This document shows, piece after piece, positions 40,821-48,967 of a stretch of DNA of 64,000 nucleotides (position 1 is the first letter of the stretch; the number at the start of each line of letters is the position of its first letter). The notes under the pieces are model-generated. The model made no database searches. It worked only from the letters and a program-made list of their open reading frames with translations, and was not told where the DNA came from. The stretch lies in the NCBI RefSeq assembly GCF_022829285.1, contig NZ_JAKSYI010000109.1, positions 62,001 to 126,000 of the forward strand. The letters are read 5' to 3'. The translations under genes were made by a program, and so were the position numbers. Origin of the DNA: Methylobacterium sp. J-078. Its GTDB lineage: Bacteria; Pseudomonadota; Alphaproteobacteria; Rhizobiales; Beijerinckiaceae.

Positions 40821-41714
40821 ATGGCGCGCACGGACCTGACCGACCTGCTGTCCTTCGCGACAGTGTCGCAGGAGGGCAGCTTCACCCGCGCCGCGACGCG
40901 CCTGGGCGTCACGCAATCGGCCCTCAGCCACGCCCTGAAGGGCCTTGAGGCCCGGCTCGGCGTGCCCCTGCTGACCCGGTCGACCCGCGGCGCCGTGCCG
41001 ACCGAGGCGGGGGAGCGCCTGCTGCGGATCGTGGGACCCCAGTTCGAGCAGATCGATGTCGAGCTCGCCGCGCTCACGGAGCTTCGCGACAAGCCCGCCG
41101 GCACCGTCCGCATCACGGCGTCCGAGGACGCGGCGGCGACCGTCCTGTGGCCGGTCCTGGCGCGCCTGCTGCCGGACTACCCCGACATCAACGTCGAGAT
41201 CGTCACCGAGCAGGCCCTGACCAACATCGTGGCCGAGCGCTTCGACGCCGGCGTGCGCATCGGCGAGCACGTCGAGAAGGACATGGTCGCGGTCCGCATC
41301 GGTCCCGACATGCGCATGGCCGTGGTCGGGACGCCGGCCTACCTCCGGAAGCGCGCGAAACCCAAGCACCCCGAGGACCTCACCGCGCATCGGTGCATCA
41401 ACCTGCGCCGGCCGACCCGCGGCGGGTTCTACCCATGGGAGTTCGAACGGAAGGGACAGGCCCTGAATGTCCGCGTCGAGGGCCAGCTCGTGTTCACCAG
41501 CCTGCCGCTGATCCGGGAGGCGGCGCTCTCCGGACTCGGGTTGGCCTACCTGCCGGAGGACCACGTGGCGCAGGACGTGGCCGAGGGCCGATTGGTGCGG
41601 GTCCTGAAGGATTGGTGCGAGCCCTTCCCGGGCTACCACCTGTACTACCCGAGCCGGCGCCACCCCGCCCCAGCCTTCACGGTTCTCCTGGACGCGCTCC
41701 GACACCGAGCGTGA
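40821..41714 (+). CDS. LysR-family transcriptional regulator, divergent from paoABC
   Basis: 297 residues. The N-terminal winged HTH reads LLSFATVSQEGSFTRAATRL and SALSHALKGLEARLGVPLLT; the substrate-binding domain ends in WCEPFPGYHLYYPSRRHPAP. The ATG at 40821 follows GAGGAGC. It is a close paralogue of the regulator at 48057, with matching phrases such as DMRMA and CINLR. Being divergent from paoABC with a shared operator between, it probably controls that operon, possibly also the SDR gene that converges on it. Confidence 0.9.
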   Translation: MARTDLTDLLSFATVSQEGSFTRAATRLGVTQSALSHALKGLEARLGVPLLTRSTRGAVPTEAGERLLRIVGPQFEQIDVELAALTELRDKPAGTVRITASEDAAATVLWPVLARLLPDYPDINVEIVTEQALTNIVAERFDAGVRIGEHVEKDMVAVRIGPDMRMAVVGTPAYLRKRAKPKHPEDLTAHRCINLRRPTRGGFYPWEFERKGQALNVRVEGQLVFTSLPLIREAALSGLGLAYLPEDHVAQDVAEGRLVRVLKDWCEPFPGYHLYYPSRRHPAPAFTVLLDALRHRA

Positions 41715-41724
41715 GCAATTGGGA

Positions 41725-42492
41725 TCAGGCGACGGTCTGGCCGCCGTCGACCACCATGGCGTGGCCGATCACGAAGGCCGCCATGTCCGAGCACAGGTAG
41801 AGGACCGCCGCCGCGATCTCCTCGGACTTGCCCATCCGTCCGACCGGCTCCTGCGCGATCACCCGAGCCAGACCCTCCGGGGTCCCGCCGGTGAACCGCT
41901 GCATCATCGGGGTGTCGATGATGCCGGGGCAGACCGCGTTGATGCGGACGCCGTCCTTCGCATAGTCGAGGGCGGCGCTCTTGGTCATGCCGATGACTGC
42001 GTGCTTGGTCGCGGCATAGGCGGCCTGGCCCGCGATGCCCTTCACGCCCGCGCCCGAGGAGGTGTTGACGATAACGCCGCCACCGTTCCTCAGCAGCAGC
42101 GGGACCTGGTGCTTCAGGCACAGGAACATCCCCCGCAGGTTGATCGCGACGAGGCGGTCGAAGTCCTCGTCCTCGATCTCGGACACCGGGGCCACCGGCT
42201 GCTCGATGCCGGCGTTGTTGAAGGCGAAGTCGAGCTTCCCGAAGGTCTCGATGGTCCGGTCGAGCGCGGCCTTCACGTCCTCGGCCTTGCTCACGTCGCA
42301 ACGCTCCGCGAGCACGCGGCCCCCGGCCTCCTCGATCAGGTGGGCGGTCTCAAGGTTGCCCTCCTCGGACACGTCGGCGACCGTGACGGCGGCGCCGGCC
42401 TTGGCGAACGCCAGGGCGGTGGCGCGCCCGATGCCGCTCGTGGCACCCGTCACGAAGGCGACCTTGCCGGTGAAGTCATGGGTCTGGGTCAT
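41725..42492 (-). CDS. Short-chain dehydrogenase/reductase
   Basis: 255 residues, classical SDR. The cofactor motif is VTGATSGIGRATALAFAKAG, then FNNAGIEQP, and the catalytic Ser and YxxxK in NTSSGAGVKGIAGQAAYAAT followed by K. The end DMAAFVIGHAMVVDGGQTVA is typical of 3-oxoacyl-ACP reductase- or glucose dehydrogenase-like members. It converges on the LysR gene. It lies downstream of gcd on the same strand, but a stem-loop separates them. The substrate is unknown. Confidence 0.88.
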   Translation of the reverse strand: MTQTHDFTGKVAFVTGATSGIGRATALAFAKAGAAVTVADVSEEGNLETAHLIEEAGGRVLAERCDVSKAEDVKAALDRTIETFGKLDFAFNNAGIEQPVAPVSEIEDEDFDRLVAINLRGMFLCLKHQVPLLLRNGGGVIVNTSSGAGVKGIAGQAAYAATKHAVIGMTKSAALDYAKDGVRINAVCPGIIDTPMMQRFTGGTPEGLARVIAQEPVGRMGKSEEIAAAVLYLCSDMAAFVIGHAMVVDGGQTVA

Positions 42493-42519
42493 CGGTATCT
42501 CCGGAATCCGTGGATTTAC

Positions 42520-42543
42520 CGCGCGGCCTCGGAAGGCCGCGCG
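42520..42543 (-). terminator. Stem-loop downstream of gcd
   Basis: CGCGCGGCCT-CGGA-AGGCCGCGCG, a perfect 10-bp stem seven bases after the gcd stop. No T-run on the minus strand. Confidence 0.55.
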
Positions 42544-42550
42544 AAAGGGT

Positions 42551-44968
42551 TCAGCGCGGCAGCGCGTAGGCCACGAGCTTGGTGCCGAGGCTGATGGCGA
42601 GCGGGGGCTTGCCGCCGGCCGCCACCACCACGAACTGGCGGCCGCTGACCGGGCTGCGGTAGGTCATCGGCGTGGCGTTGCCGCCGCCCGGAAGCCGAGC
42701 CTGCCAGAGCTCGCGTCCCGTGGTGGCATCGAGCGCCCGGAAGGTGCGGTCCATGCTGGCGCCGACGAAGACGAGGCCGCCGCGCGTTGTGACGGCGCCG
42801 CCCGAGACCGGCGTCCCCACCGTCAGGGGCAGCATCGACGGGATGTTGAACGGCCCGGTGTCACGGGCGGTCCCGAGGGGCTTGGACCAGAGCAGGCGCC
42901 CGCTCGACAGGTCGACGGCGGCGATGAGCCCCCAGGGCGGCGCGGTGCAGGGCACGCCGAGCGGAGACATGAACAGGCCGCCATAGGCGCCGTAGGGCGT
43001 GTTCAGCATCGGCCGGTCGGCGTCGCCACCGGGGCCTTGGCCGTCCGACAGCTTCAGCTTGCGCCGGTTCGCCACCTCGCGCGTCACGAGCTCGACCCGG
43101 TCGGGGAACCGCATCCAGTTCGCGATCATGATGCCGCGGTCGACGTCGATGGAGGCGCTGCCCCAGTTGACGCCGCCGACCGAGCCCGGATCGATCAGGA
43201 CGGGCTTGCCCAACGTGATGGGGGTCAGGTGCCCCTCGTAGCGCGATTGCCGGAACAGGATGCGGCACAGCATCTGGTCGACGGGGGTCGCGCCCCACAT
43301 GTCGGACTCGCGCAGGGTCGCGCCGCGGAAGGCCGGCAGATCGAGGGAGGCGGGCTGGGTCGGCGACAGGCGCTCGCCCGGGCCGAGATCCCCCTGCGGC
43401 GCCGCCACCTCGGTCACCGGCTTGATCGGCTGCCCGGTCTCGCGGTCGAGCACGAAGATCTCGCCGCGCTTGGTCGGCTGGATAAGGGCGGGCCGCATCC
43501 CGGTCGCGGTGGGCATGTCGACCAGGGTCGGCTGCGAGGGGGTGTCGTAGTCCCAGATGTCGTGGTGGGTCGCCTGGAAGCGCCAGCGTAGGCGGCCCGT
43601 CTCGGCGTCGAGGGCGATGACGGCGCTGGAGACCTCCTCGTCGAACGGCCGGCGCAGGCCGCCGAAGTTGTCCGGCGTCGCGTTGCCCATCGGCAGGTAG
43701 ACCAGCCCGAGCGCCTCGTCGGCGCTGATCGGCGCCCAGCTGTTGGGCGAGGACGGCGTGTAGGTCTCGCCCGGCGGCGGCGCGCCGATCCGGTCGGGAT
43801 GGCCGGGATCGAAGGCCCAGGACAGTTCGCCGGTGCGGGCGTCGAAGGCGCGGATCACGCCGGACGGGCCGCCCCAGAACTGGCCGTCGGGGATGCCGCC
43901 GCCGACCACAGCCTTGCCGCGGATGATCTGCGGGGCCGAACTCACGTAATATTGGCCTGCGGGGTAGGTGCTGATCCCTTCGCGCAGGTCGACGCGCCCG
44001 TCCTTGCCGAAGTCGGTGCAGGGCTTGCCGGTGGTGGCGTCGAGGGCGATCAGCTCGGGGGTCTGGCTCGCCGCGATGATGCGGGTGGCGCACAGGCCCG
44101 TCGCGTCGGGCACGCGGTAATGGGCGACGCCGCGGCACGGCTTGCCCGAGGGCGGGGTGCCGTTCGACATGTCGTGGCGCCAGCGCTCGCGCCCGGTCTC
44201 TGCGTCGAGGGCGAGGACGCGGTTGTGGCCGTCGCAGAGGTAGAGGGCGTCGCCGACCATGATCGGCGTCGCCTCCAGGGCGGTCGCCGGTCCTGGCGTG
44301 TCGGGGCCGGTCTCGGCCTCCCACGCGACCTCCAGCTTTCCGACGTTCCGCGGGGTGATGTCGGCGAGCGGGCTGAAGCGGGTACCGCCTGCGTCGTTGC
44401 CGAAGCTCGGCCAGTCCTCGCCCGAGATCCGGGCCAGCGGCTGCGTCAGGGTGTCGGGCGCGCGCTCGGCGACGCCCCGGCGCAGGATGGGCTCGGCCGG
44501 TGCGGCGGGGTGCAGGATACCGCCCGCGACAACGGCGAGGATCAGGGCCCCGGCGAAGGCCGGCCATCCCCAGGCACCGGTGAGCCTGCGGGGGCCGACG
44601 TTCCGGACGGGCGGCAACAGGAGCGCCAGGCCGAGGACGAAGGGCGCTAGCATGCGTGGCAGAAGCTGCCACGGGTCGAGACCCACCTCCCAGACGGCCC
44701 AGGCGGTGGTCCCGACCAGCATCGCGGCGAAGATCTGCGCGCCGCGGGGATCGCGACGCCAGACCAGGACGCCGCTCGCGAGGACGGCGGCGCCGGAGAG
44801 CAGGTAGTACGGCGAGCCGCCGTACCAGGCCAGGGCCGCGCCCCCGGCGCCGAGGATGGCCCCGACGAGGACGAGAAGACCGGCGACCGCTCGCCGCGTC
44901 CACACCGTCACGGGGCCGTCCCCGATTGCCGCGGCCCCGGACAGGGGCGCCGGTTCGTTGGTTTTCAT
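42551..44968 (-). CDS. gcd: Membrane-bound PQQ-dependent glucose dehydrogenase
   Basis: 805 residues, close to the usual length of Gcd. Five N-terminal membrane helices occupy about residues 25-145. The PQQ propeller follows: GEDWPSFGNDAGGTRFSPLA, LALDAETGRERWRHD, YTPSSPNSWAPISADEALGL, FQATHHDIWDYDTPSQP and SGGAVTTRGGLVFVGASMDR. It oxidises aldoses to lactones in the periplasm and reduces ubiquinone. The ATG at 44968 is chosen; a longer open frame upstream is not Gcd-like. The downstream neighbour on the same strand is an SDR; upstream is a lactonase-type gene, a sensible pair for glucose to gluconate. Confidence 0.92.
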   Translation of the reverse strand: MKTNEPAPLSGAAAIGDGPVTVWTRRAVAGLLVLVGAILGAGGAALAWYGGSPYYLLSGAAVLASGVLVWRRDPRGAQIFAAMLVGTTAWAVWEVGLDPWQLLPRMLAPFVLGLALLLPPVRNVGPRRLTGAWGWPAFAGALILAVVAGGILHPAAPAEPILRRGVAERAPDTLTQPLARISGEDWPSFGNDAGGTRFSPLADITPRNVGKLEVAWEAETGPDTPGPATALEATPIMVGDALYLCDGHNRVLALDAETGRERWRHDMSNGTPPSGKPCRGVAHYRVPDATGLCATRIIAASQTPELIALDATTGKPCTDFGKDGRVDLREGISTYPAGQYYVSSAPQIIRGKAVVGGGIPDGQFWGGPSGVIRAFDARTGELSWAFDPGHPDRIGAPPPGETYTPSSPNSWAPISADEALGLVYLPMGNATPDNFGGLRRPFDEEVSSAVIALDAETGRLRWRFQATHHDIWDYDTPSQPTLVDMPTATGMRPALIQPTKRGEIFVLDRETGQPIKPVTEVAAPQGDLGPGERLSPTQPASLDLPAFRGATLRESDMWGATPVDQMLCRILFRQSRYEGHLTPITLGKPVLIDPGSVGGVNWGSASIDVDRGIMIANWMRFPDRVELVTREVANRRKLKLSDGQGPGGDADRPMLNTPYGAYGGLFMSPLGVPCTAPPWGLIAAVDLSSGRLLWSKPLGTARDTGPFNIPSMLPLTVGTPVSGGAVTTRGGLVFVGASMDRTFRALDATTGRELWQARLPGGGNATPMTYRSPVSGRQFVVVAAGGKPPLAISLGTKLVAYALPR

Positions 44969-45003
44969 GGTGGTGGTTTCCGTTGTCGGACCGGTGGCGG
45001 GCG

Positions 45004-46047
45004 TCATCGATGCGAGAAGAGCGGCAGCGCCTTCGCGAAGGCCCGGGCGTGGAAGATCGTGGAGCCCTGGCCGCCGGTGCCGTCGTTCGTGACGATGAGG
45101 AGGTCGTCGGTGCTGGGCCGCAGCGCCATGCTGGTGGAGCGCAGGTTGTGGCCGTCGTCCCGGCCCGGCAGCAGCACCTGCCCTATGGGGATGCCGTTGC
45201 GGTTGAACGCCAGGACGCGGCCCTGGCCGTACAGGGCGACGTAGAGGTTGCCGTCGGAGTCCGCGCGCATCGAGTCGGGCGCCGGACCGGTGAAATGGTA
45301 GGCCACCGTGGTCCCGAGCGGCGTGGGCGTGGTGGCGTCCGCGAGGTCGACCCGGTGCAGCAGGTTGCGACCGAACTCGGTGATCCACAGGGTCTTGCCG
45401 TCCGGGCTCAACGCCACGCCGTTGGCCTGCGCGAGGTTCGGCAGGATCGGGGTGACGGTCCTGAGGTCCGGCGCCACGTAGTAGGCGCCCCCCTTCGGAT
45501 CGGTGGAGGTGCCCCGGAAATCGGTGAAGTAAAAACCGCCCTCGGCATCGAAGACGAGGTCGTTGACGACGTAGCCCGCCTCCGACGGGATGACGGTCCG
45601 CATGTCGGAGCCGTCCGGTCCCACCGAGACGATGGAGCCGCGCTTGAAGCCACCGGTGCCGGCCGCGAAGATGCGCCCGTCCCCGTGGATCGCGAGGCCA
45701 CCCAGGTTCAGGGCGTTCGCCGGAACGACCGTGGTCAGTCGCCTGTCCGGCGTCAGGCGCAGCACGCGGCCGGTGCCGGCATCGGTGAGCAGCAGGTCGC
45801 CGGCCCGGTCGAAGGACGGCCCCTCCAGGGGGATCCCTTCGTCGGAAACCTTGAACCAGGGCTGGGCGACCACGCTCTGCAAGTCCCGCTCGCCGGGCGG
45901 GATGGGCACCGGTCCGCGTGTCCGCCCATCGTAGGTCAGCTTGCCCGGCGCCTCGTCGGCCGATGGCGCTCCGACCGTGCCCGAGAGGCAGGCCGCAACG
46001 ACGAGGGTGCGAGCCAGGGCCTGCCGTCCCTGCGTCCAGGCGGTCAT
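45004..46047 (-). CDS. Exported SMP-30/gluconolactonase-family protein
   Basis: 347 residues with an N-terminal signal (ALARTLVVAACLSGTVGAPS) and a six-bladed propeller: EGPSFDRAGDLLLTDAGTGR, GLAIHGDGRIFAAGTGG, VNDLVFDAEGGFYFTDFRG, NGVALSPDGKTLWITEFGRN. Metal-site Glu and Asn are at the expected blades. It probably hydrolyses a sugar lactone in the periplasm; placed 35 bases upstream of gcd, gluconolactone is a good candidate. The ATG at 46047 overlaps the stop of a small upstream gene. Confidence 0.83.
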   Translation of the reverse strand: MTAWTQGRQALARTLVVAACLSGTVGAPSADEAPGKLTYDGRTRGPVPIPPGERDLQSVVAQPWFKVSDEGIPLEGPSFDRAGDLLLTDAGTGRVLRLTPDRRLTTVVPANALNLGGLAIHGDGRIFAAGTGGFKRGSIVSVGPDGSDMRTVIPSEAGYVVNDLVFDAEGGFYFTDFRGTSTDPKGGAYYVAPDLRTVTPILPNLAQANGVALSPDGKTLWITEFGRNLLHRVDLADATTPTPLGTTVAYHFTGPAPDSMRADSDGNLYVALYGQGRVLAFNRNGIPIGQVLLPGRDDGHNLRSTSMALRPSTDDLLIVTNDGTGGQGSTIFHARAFAKALPLFSHR

Positions 46048-46253
46048 CGAACGGCCCCGCTGGCTTCCAGGGCCGCGGCGACGGTCTCGCCGGCGAGCCG
46101 GATGCGGATGCTTTCCGTCACGGGTGGTTTTCCGTTTTGAGATGCGGAAGGCCGAGCGTCCGGGACGGGCTCGGCGCGAAGCACTGCTTCGCCGGAGGGG
46201 ACGGCGGCAATCGCCACGGTCAGGAGCGTCACGGCTCGGGTCGCGCGGTGCAT
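46044..46253 (-). CDS. Truncated exported cyclophilin-like-fold protein
   Basis: 69 residues: a signal peptide (AVTLLTVAIAAVPSGEA) followed by SIRIRLAGETVAAALEASGA. This looks like the first strand and helix of the small bacterial cyclophilin-like (IRLxxxGxxxxAxLxDxxxA) proteins, which normally continue for about 90 more residues. Here the frame ends at TGA overlapping the lactonase ATG. It may be a remnant cut off by the neighbouring gene, or a short real protein. Confidence 0.4.
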   Translation of the reverse strand: MHRATRAVTLLTVAIAAVPSGEAVLRAEPVPDARPSASQNGKPPVTESIRIRLAGETVAAALEASGAVR

Positions 46254-46264
46254 GAGGGGGCCCG

Positions 46265-47485
46265 TCAATTCGAGGTGTGGCTGCCGTCGACCGGCCGCTG
46301 GCGGCTGGCGAGGAGGGCGACCAGGGCCGAGGCGCAGAGCGCGGCGGCGCTGACCGCGAAGGTCGCGCGATAGCCGCTCGCGTCGTAGGCGATGCCGCCG
46401 AGGGTGGCCCCGAGGGCGATGGCGAGTTGCACCACGGCGACGAGCAGCCCGCCACCGGCCTCGGCCTCGTCGGGCAGCGCCCGGCTCACCCAGGTCCACC
46501 ACGCCACGGGTGCCGCCGTGGCGACCAGGCCCCATCCGGCGAGCAGGGCCGCCGACGCCACCGACGACCCGCCGACCACCGTCAGGGCGACGGCGATGGC
46601 CGCCATCACGAGGGGCATGGCGATCAGCAGGCTGAAGAGCCGTGTCCTGAGCACGAACCCGATCAGGTAGCTTCCGACGAGACCCGCCGCGCCGGTGCCG
46701 AACAGGATCAGCGAGAGCGTCGCCACGTCCACGCGCGGCACCGTCTCCAGGAACGGACGCAGGTAGGTGTAGAGGGCGAACTGCCCGAGGAAGAACAGCG
46801 AGACCGAGAGCATGCCCAGGGGCACCTGGCGTCGGCGCAGGACCCGGAACACCGTCCCGCCATTGGCCGTCCGGTCGGACGGCATCGCGGGCAGGCTCAT
46901 GAAGAGCCAGGCCAGCGTCACGGTCCCCAGCGGGACGACGCAGAAGAAGGCGCCGCGCCAGCCGATGTACGCCCCGAGGAAGCTGCCCAGCGGCGCCGCC
47001 ACCGTGGTCGCCAGGGCGTTGCCGCCGTTGAGCAGGCCGAGGGCGTGCGGGAGCTCGGATTCCGGCACGAGACGCATGACCGTCGCGGTCGACATCGACC
47101 AGAAGCCGCCGATGACGACGCCCACCAGGGCGCGCCCGGCCATGAAGGTCGCGGTGTTCGGCGCGAAGGCCACCATCAGGCCCGAGGCGATCATCAGGAC
47201 GGTGAGCACGAGCAGGACGGTGCGGCGGTCGATCCCGCGTGTGGCCGTCGAGATGACGAGGCTGGTGAGGACCGCGAACAGGCCCGAGACGGCGATGGCT
47301 TGCCCGGCATGACCCTCGGTCATGTGCATGTCGGCCGCGAGCGGCGTCAGCAGGCTGACGGGCATGAACTCGGAAGCGATCAGCGTCGCGACGCACAGGG
47401 TCATGGCGAAGACCGCGCCCCATCCGCGGGCCGCCGTCTCGCGACCGAAGGCGGCCTCGTCCGCGCAAGGTACGTTCGGGTTCAT
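46265..47485 (-). CDS. MFS transporter (DHA1, AraJ/NepI-like)
   Basis: 406 residues with 12 predicted membrane helices. LIASEFMPVSLLTPLAADMH is the typical helix 1 of AraJ/NepI/sugar-efflux MFS proteins. The helix 2-3 loop contains TRGIDRRTVLL (motif A variant), and GRALVGVVIGGFWSMSTA is helix 4. It probably exports sugars, nucleosides or drugs by proton exchange. It lies in a leftward gene series with the cupin upstream and the lactonase and gcd genes downstream. Confidence 0.87.
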   Translation of the reverse strand: MNPNVPCADEAAFGRETAARGWGAVFAMTLCVATLIASEFMPVSLLTPLAADMHMTEGHAGQAIAVSGLFAVLTSLVISTATRGIDRRTVLLVLTVLMIASGLMVAFAPNTATFMAGRALVGVVIGGFWSMSTATVMRLVPESELPHALGLLNGGNALATTVAAPLGSFLGAYIGWRGAFFCVVPLGTVTLAWLFMSLPAMPSDRTANGGTVFRVLRRRQVPLGMLSVSLFFLGQFALYTYLRPFLETVPRVDVATLSLILFGTGAAGLVGSYLIGFVLRTRLFSLLIAMPLVMAAIAVALTVVGGSSVASAALLAGWGLVATAAPVAWWTWVSRALPDEAEAGGGLLVAVVQLAIALGATLGGIAYDASGYRATFAVSAAALCASALVALLASRQRPVDGSHTSN

Positions 47486-47529
47486 GGGCAGGCCGCCCCT
47501 TCCTGGATGTTCGAGGTCGAGGGCGGGCT

Positions 47530-47925
47530 TCAGGCGCCGTACTGCTGGTCGGAGACCTTCTCCAGCCAGTCGACGGGGCTGCCGTTCAGCGCCTCCTGGA
47601 TGGCCATGTGGCTCATGGCGGTGGTCGGCCCGGCGCCGTGCCAGTGCCTCTCGCCGGGCGGGAACCAGACCACGTCGCCAGGGCGGATCTCCTCGATGGG
47701 GCCGCCCTCGCGCTGGACCCGGCCGCAACCCGCCGTGACGACCAGGGTCTGGCCGAGCGGATGGGTGTGCCAGGCCGTGCGGGCGCCGGGCTCGAAGGTG
47801 ACGAGGGCGCCGCTGGTCCGGGCCGGCTCCGTCGCGGAGAAGAGCGGATCGATCCGGACGGTGCCGGTGAACCAATCCTCCGGACCCTTGCCGGAGGGCT
47901 GCGAGCCCGCGCGCTTGATGTCCAT
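47530..47925 (-). CDS. Small cupin-domain protein
   Basis: 131 residues with both cupin motifs: [20 protein letters not shown] (GX5HXH-like) and [20 protein letters not shown]. The metal-binding His residues are present. Similar cupins occur with carboxymuconolactone decarboxylase-type proteins and oxidoreductases. It probably binds a metal and a small acid or sugar derivative. It is the first gene of a leftward series and divergent from a LysR gene; a predicted LysR operator lies between at 48039-48055. Confidence 0.85.
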   Translation of the reverse strand: MDIKRAGSQPSGKGPEDWFTGTVRIDPLFSATEPARTSGALVTFEPGARTAWHTHPLGQTLVVTAGCGRVQREGGPIEEIRPGDVVWFPPGERHWHGAGPTTAMSHMAIQEALNGSPVDWLEKVSDQQYGA

Positions 47926-48038
47926 GGTCCTGCTCCGTCGTGATCGATGGGACCGGACGCGCGAAGGCTCCGGCAATGCTGGACCCGAAACTAGCGTTTG
48001 GCGGCGAACACGATTAGGTGCTCAAATCGACATGGGGT

Positions 48039-48055
48039 CATGAGCGAGACTTATG
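48039..48055. promoter_or_regulatory. Predicted LysR operator between the cupin series and its LysR gene
   Basis: CATGAG-N5-CTTATG with T-N11-A, in the context GGTCATGAGCGAGACTTATG. It matches the operator at 40739-40755 except in the central bases. It abuts the ATG at 48057, so binding could directly repress the regulator. Confidence 0.65.
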
Positions 48056-48056
48056 G

Positions 48057-48950
48057 ATGTTGCGCGAGAGCCTGAACGACGTCAGCGCCTTCATCGCCGT
48101 CGCCCGGGCGGGCAGCTTCACAAAGGCGGCCGCGCAGCTCGGGGTATCGCAGCCGGCGCTGAGCCAGACCGTCCGGGCCCTGGAGACCCGCTTGGGCATC
48201 CGGCTCCTCGCGCGCACCACCCGGAGCGTATCCGCGACCGAGGCCGGGGAGCGCCTCCTCAAGGCCGTGGGACCGCGCCTCGACGAGATCGCGGCCGGCC
48301 TCGTCGACCTGGCCGAGATACGCGGCAGGCCGGCCGGGACCATTCGGATCACCGCGGACGAGCACGCGGCGCGAACGGTCCTCTGGCCCGCCCTGCGACG
48401 CGTCCTGCCCGGGAACCCGGACATCAAGGTCGAGACCATCGTCGATTACGGCCTGACCGACATCGTCGCCGAGGGCATCGACGCGGGCATCCGGCTGGGG
48501 GGGACGGTGGCGAAGGACATGGCCGCGGTGCGGATCGCGCCCGACATGCGCATGGCCGCCGTGGCGGCACCCTCCTACCTTGCGGGCCGTCCGGGTCCCG
48601 AGCGGCCGGAGGACCTCACCGGCCATTCCTGCATCAACCTGCGCCTGCCGACGCTCGGCGGTCTCTACGCTTGGGAGTTCGAGAAGGGCGGGCGGGACGT
48701 CGAGGTCTGGGTCGAGGGGCAACTCGTCTTCAACACGGTCTCCCTGATCCTGGAGGCGGCGCTTGACGGGTTCGGGATCGCCTACCTGCCGCAGGACCAG
48801 GTGCAGGCAGGCATCGACGAGGGCCACCTGGTCAGGGTGCTGGAGGACTGGTGCCCGCCATTCCCGGGCTATCACCTCTACTATCCGACCCTGTGCCGGC
48901 CTTCGCCGGCGTTCGTCGTGCTGGTCGAGGCGCTGCGCTACCGGGGATGA
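48057..48950 (+). CDS. LysR-family transcriptional regulator, divergent from the cupin/MFS/gcd series
   Basis: 297 residues. HTH: FIAVARAGSFTKAAAQLGVS and SQTVRALETRLGIRLLART. The C-terminus WCPPFPGYHLYYPTLCRPSP mirrors that of the paralogue at 40821. Because both regulators face a near-identical predicted operator, they may cross-regulate. The ATG at 48057 gives the conserved N-terminus and the same length as the paralogue. Confidence 0.9.
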   Translation: MLRESLNDVSAFIAVARAGSFTKAAAQLGVSQPALSQTVRALETRLGIRLLARTTRSVSATEAGERLLKAVGPRLDEIAAGLVDLAEIRGRPAGTIRITADEHAARTVLWPALRRVLPGNPDIKVETIVDYGLTDIVAEGIDAGIRLGGTVAKDMAAVRIAPDMRMAAVAAPSYLAGRPGPERPEDLTGHSCINLRLPTLGGLYAWEFEKGGRDVEVWVEGQLVFNTVSLILEAALDGFGIAYLPQDQVQAGIDEGHLVRVLEDWCPPFPGYHLYYPTLCRPSPAFVVLVEALRYRG

Positions 48951-48967
48951 GGTAGCCGTAGGGCCGC

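Noticed and set aside
44969..45388. N-terminal extension of Gcd by 140 residues
   Set aside because: It overlaps the lactonase gene in antisense and lacks the membrane helices expected at the Gcd start. The ATG at 44968 gives the family length.
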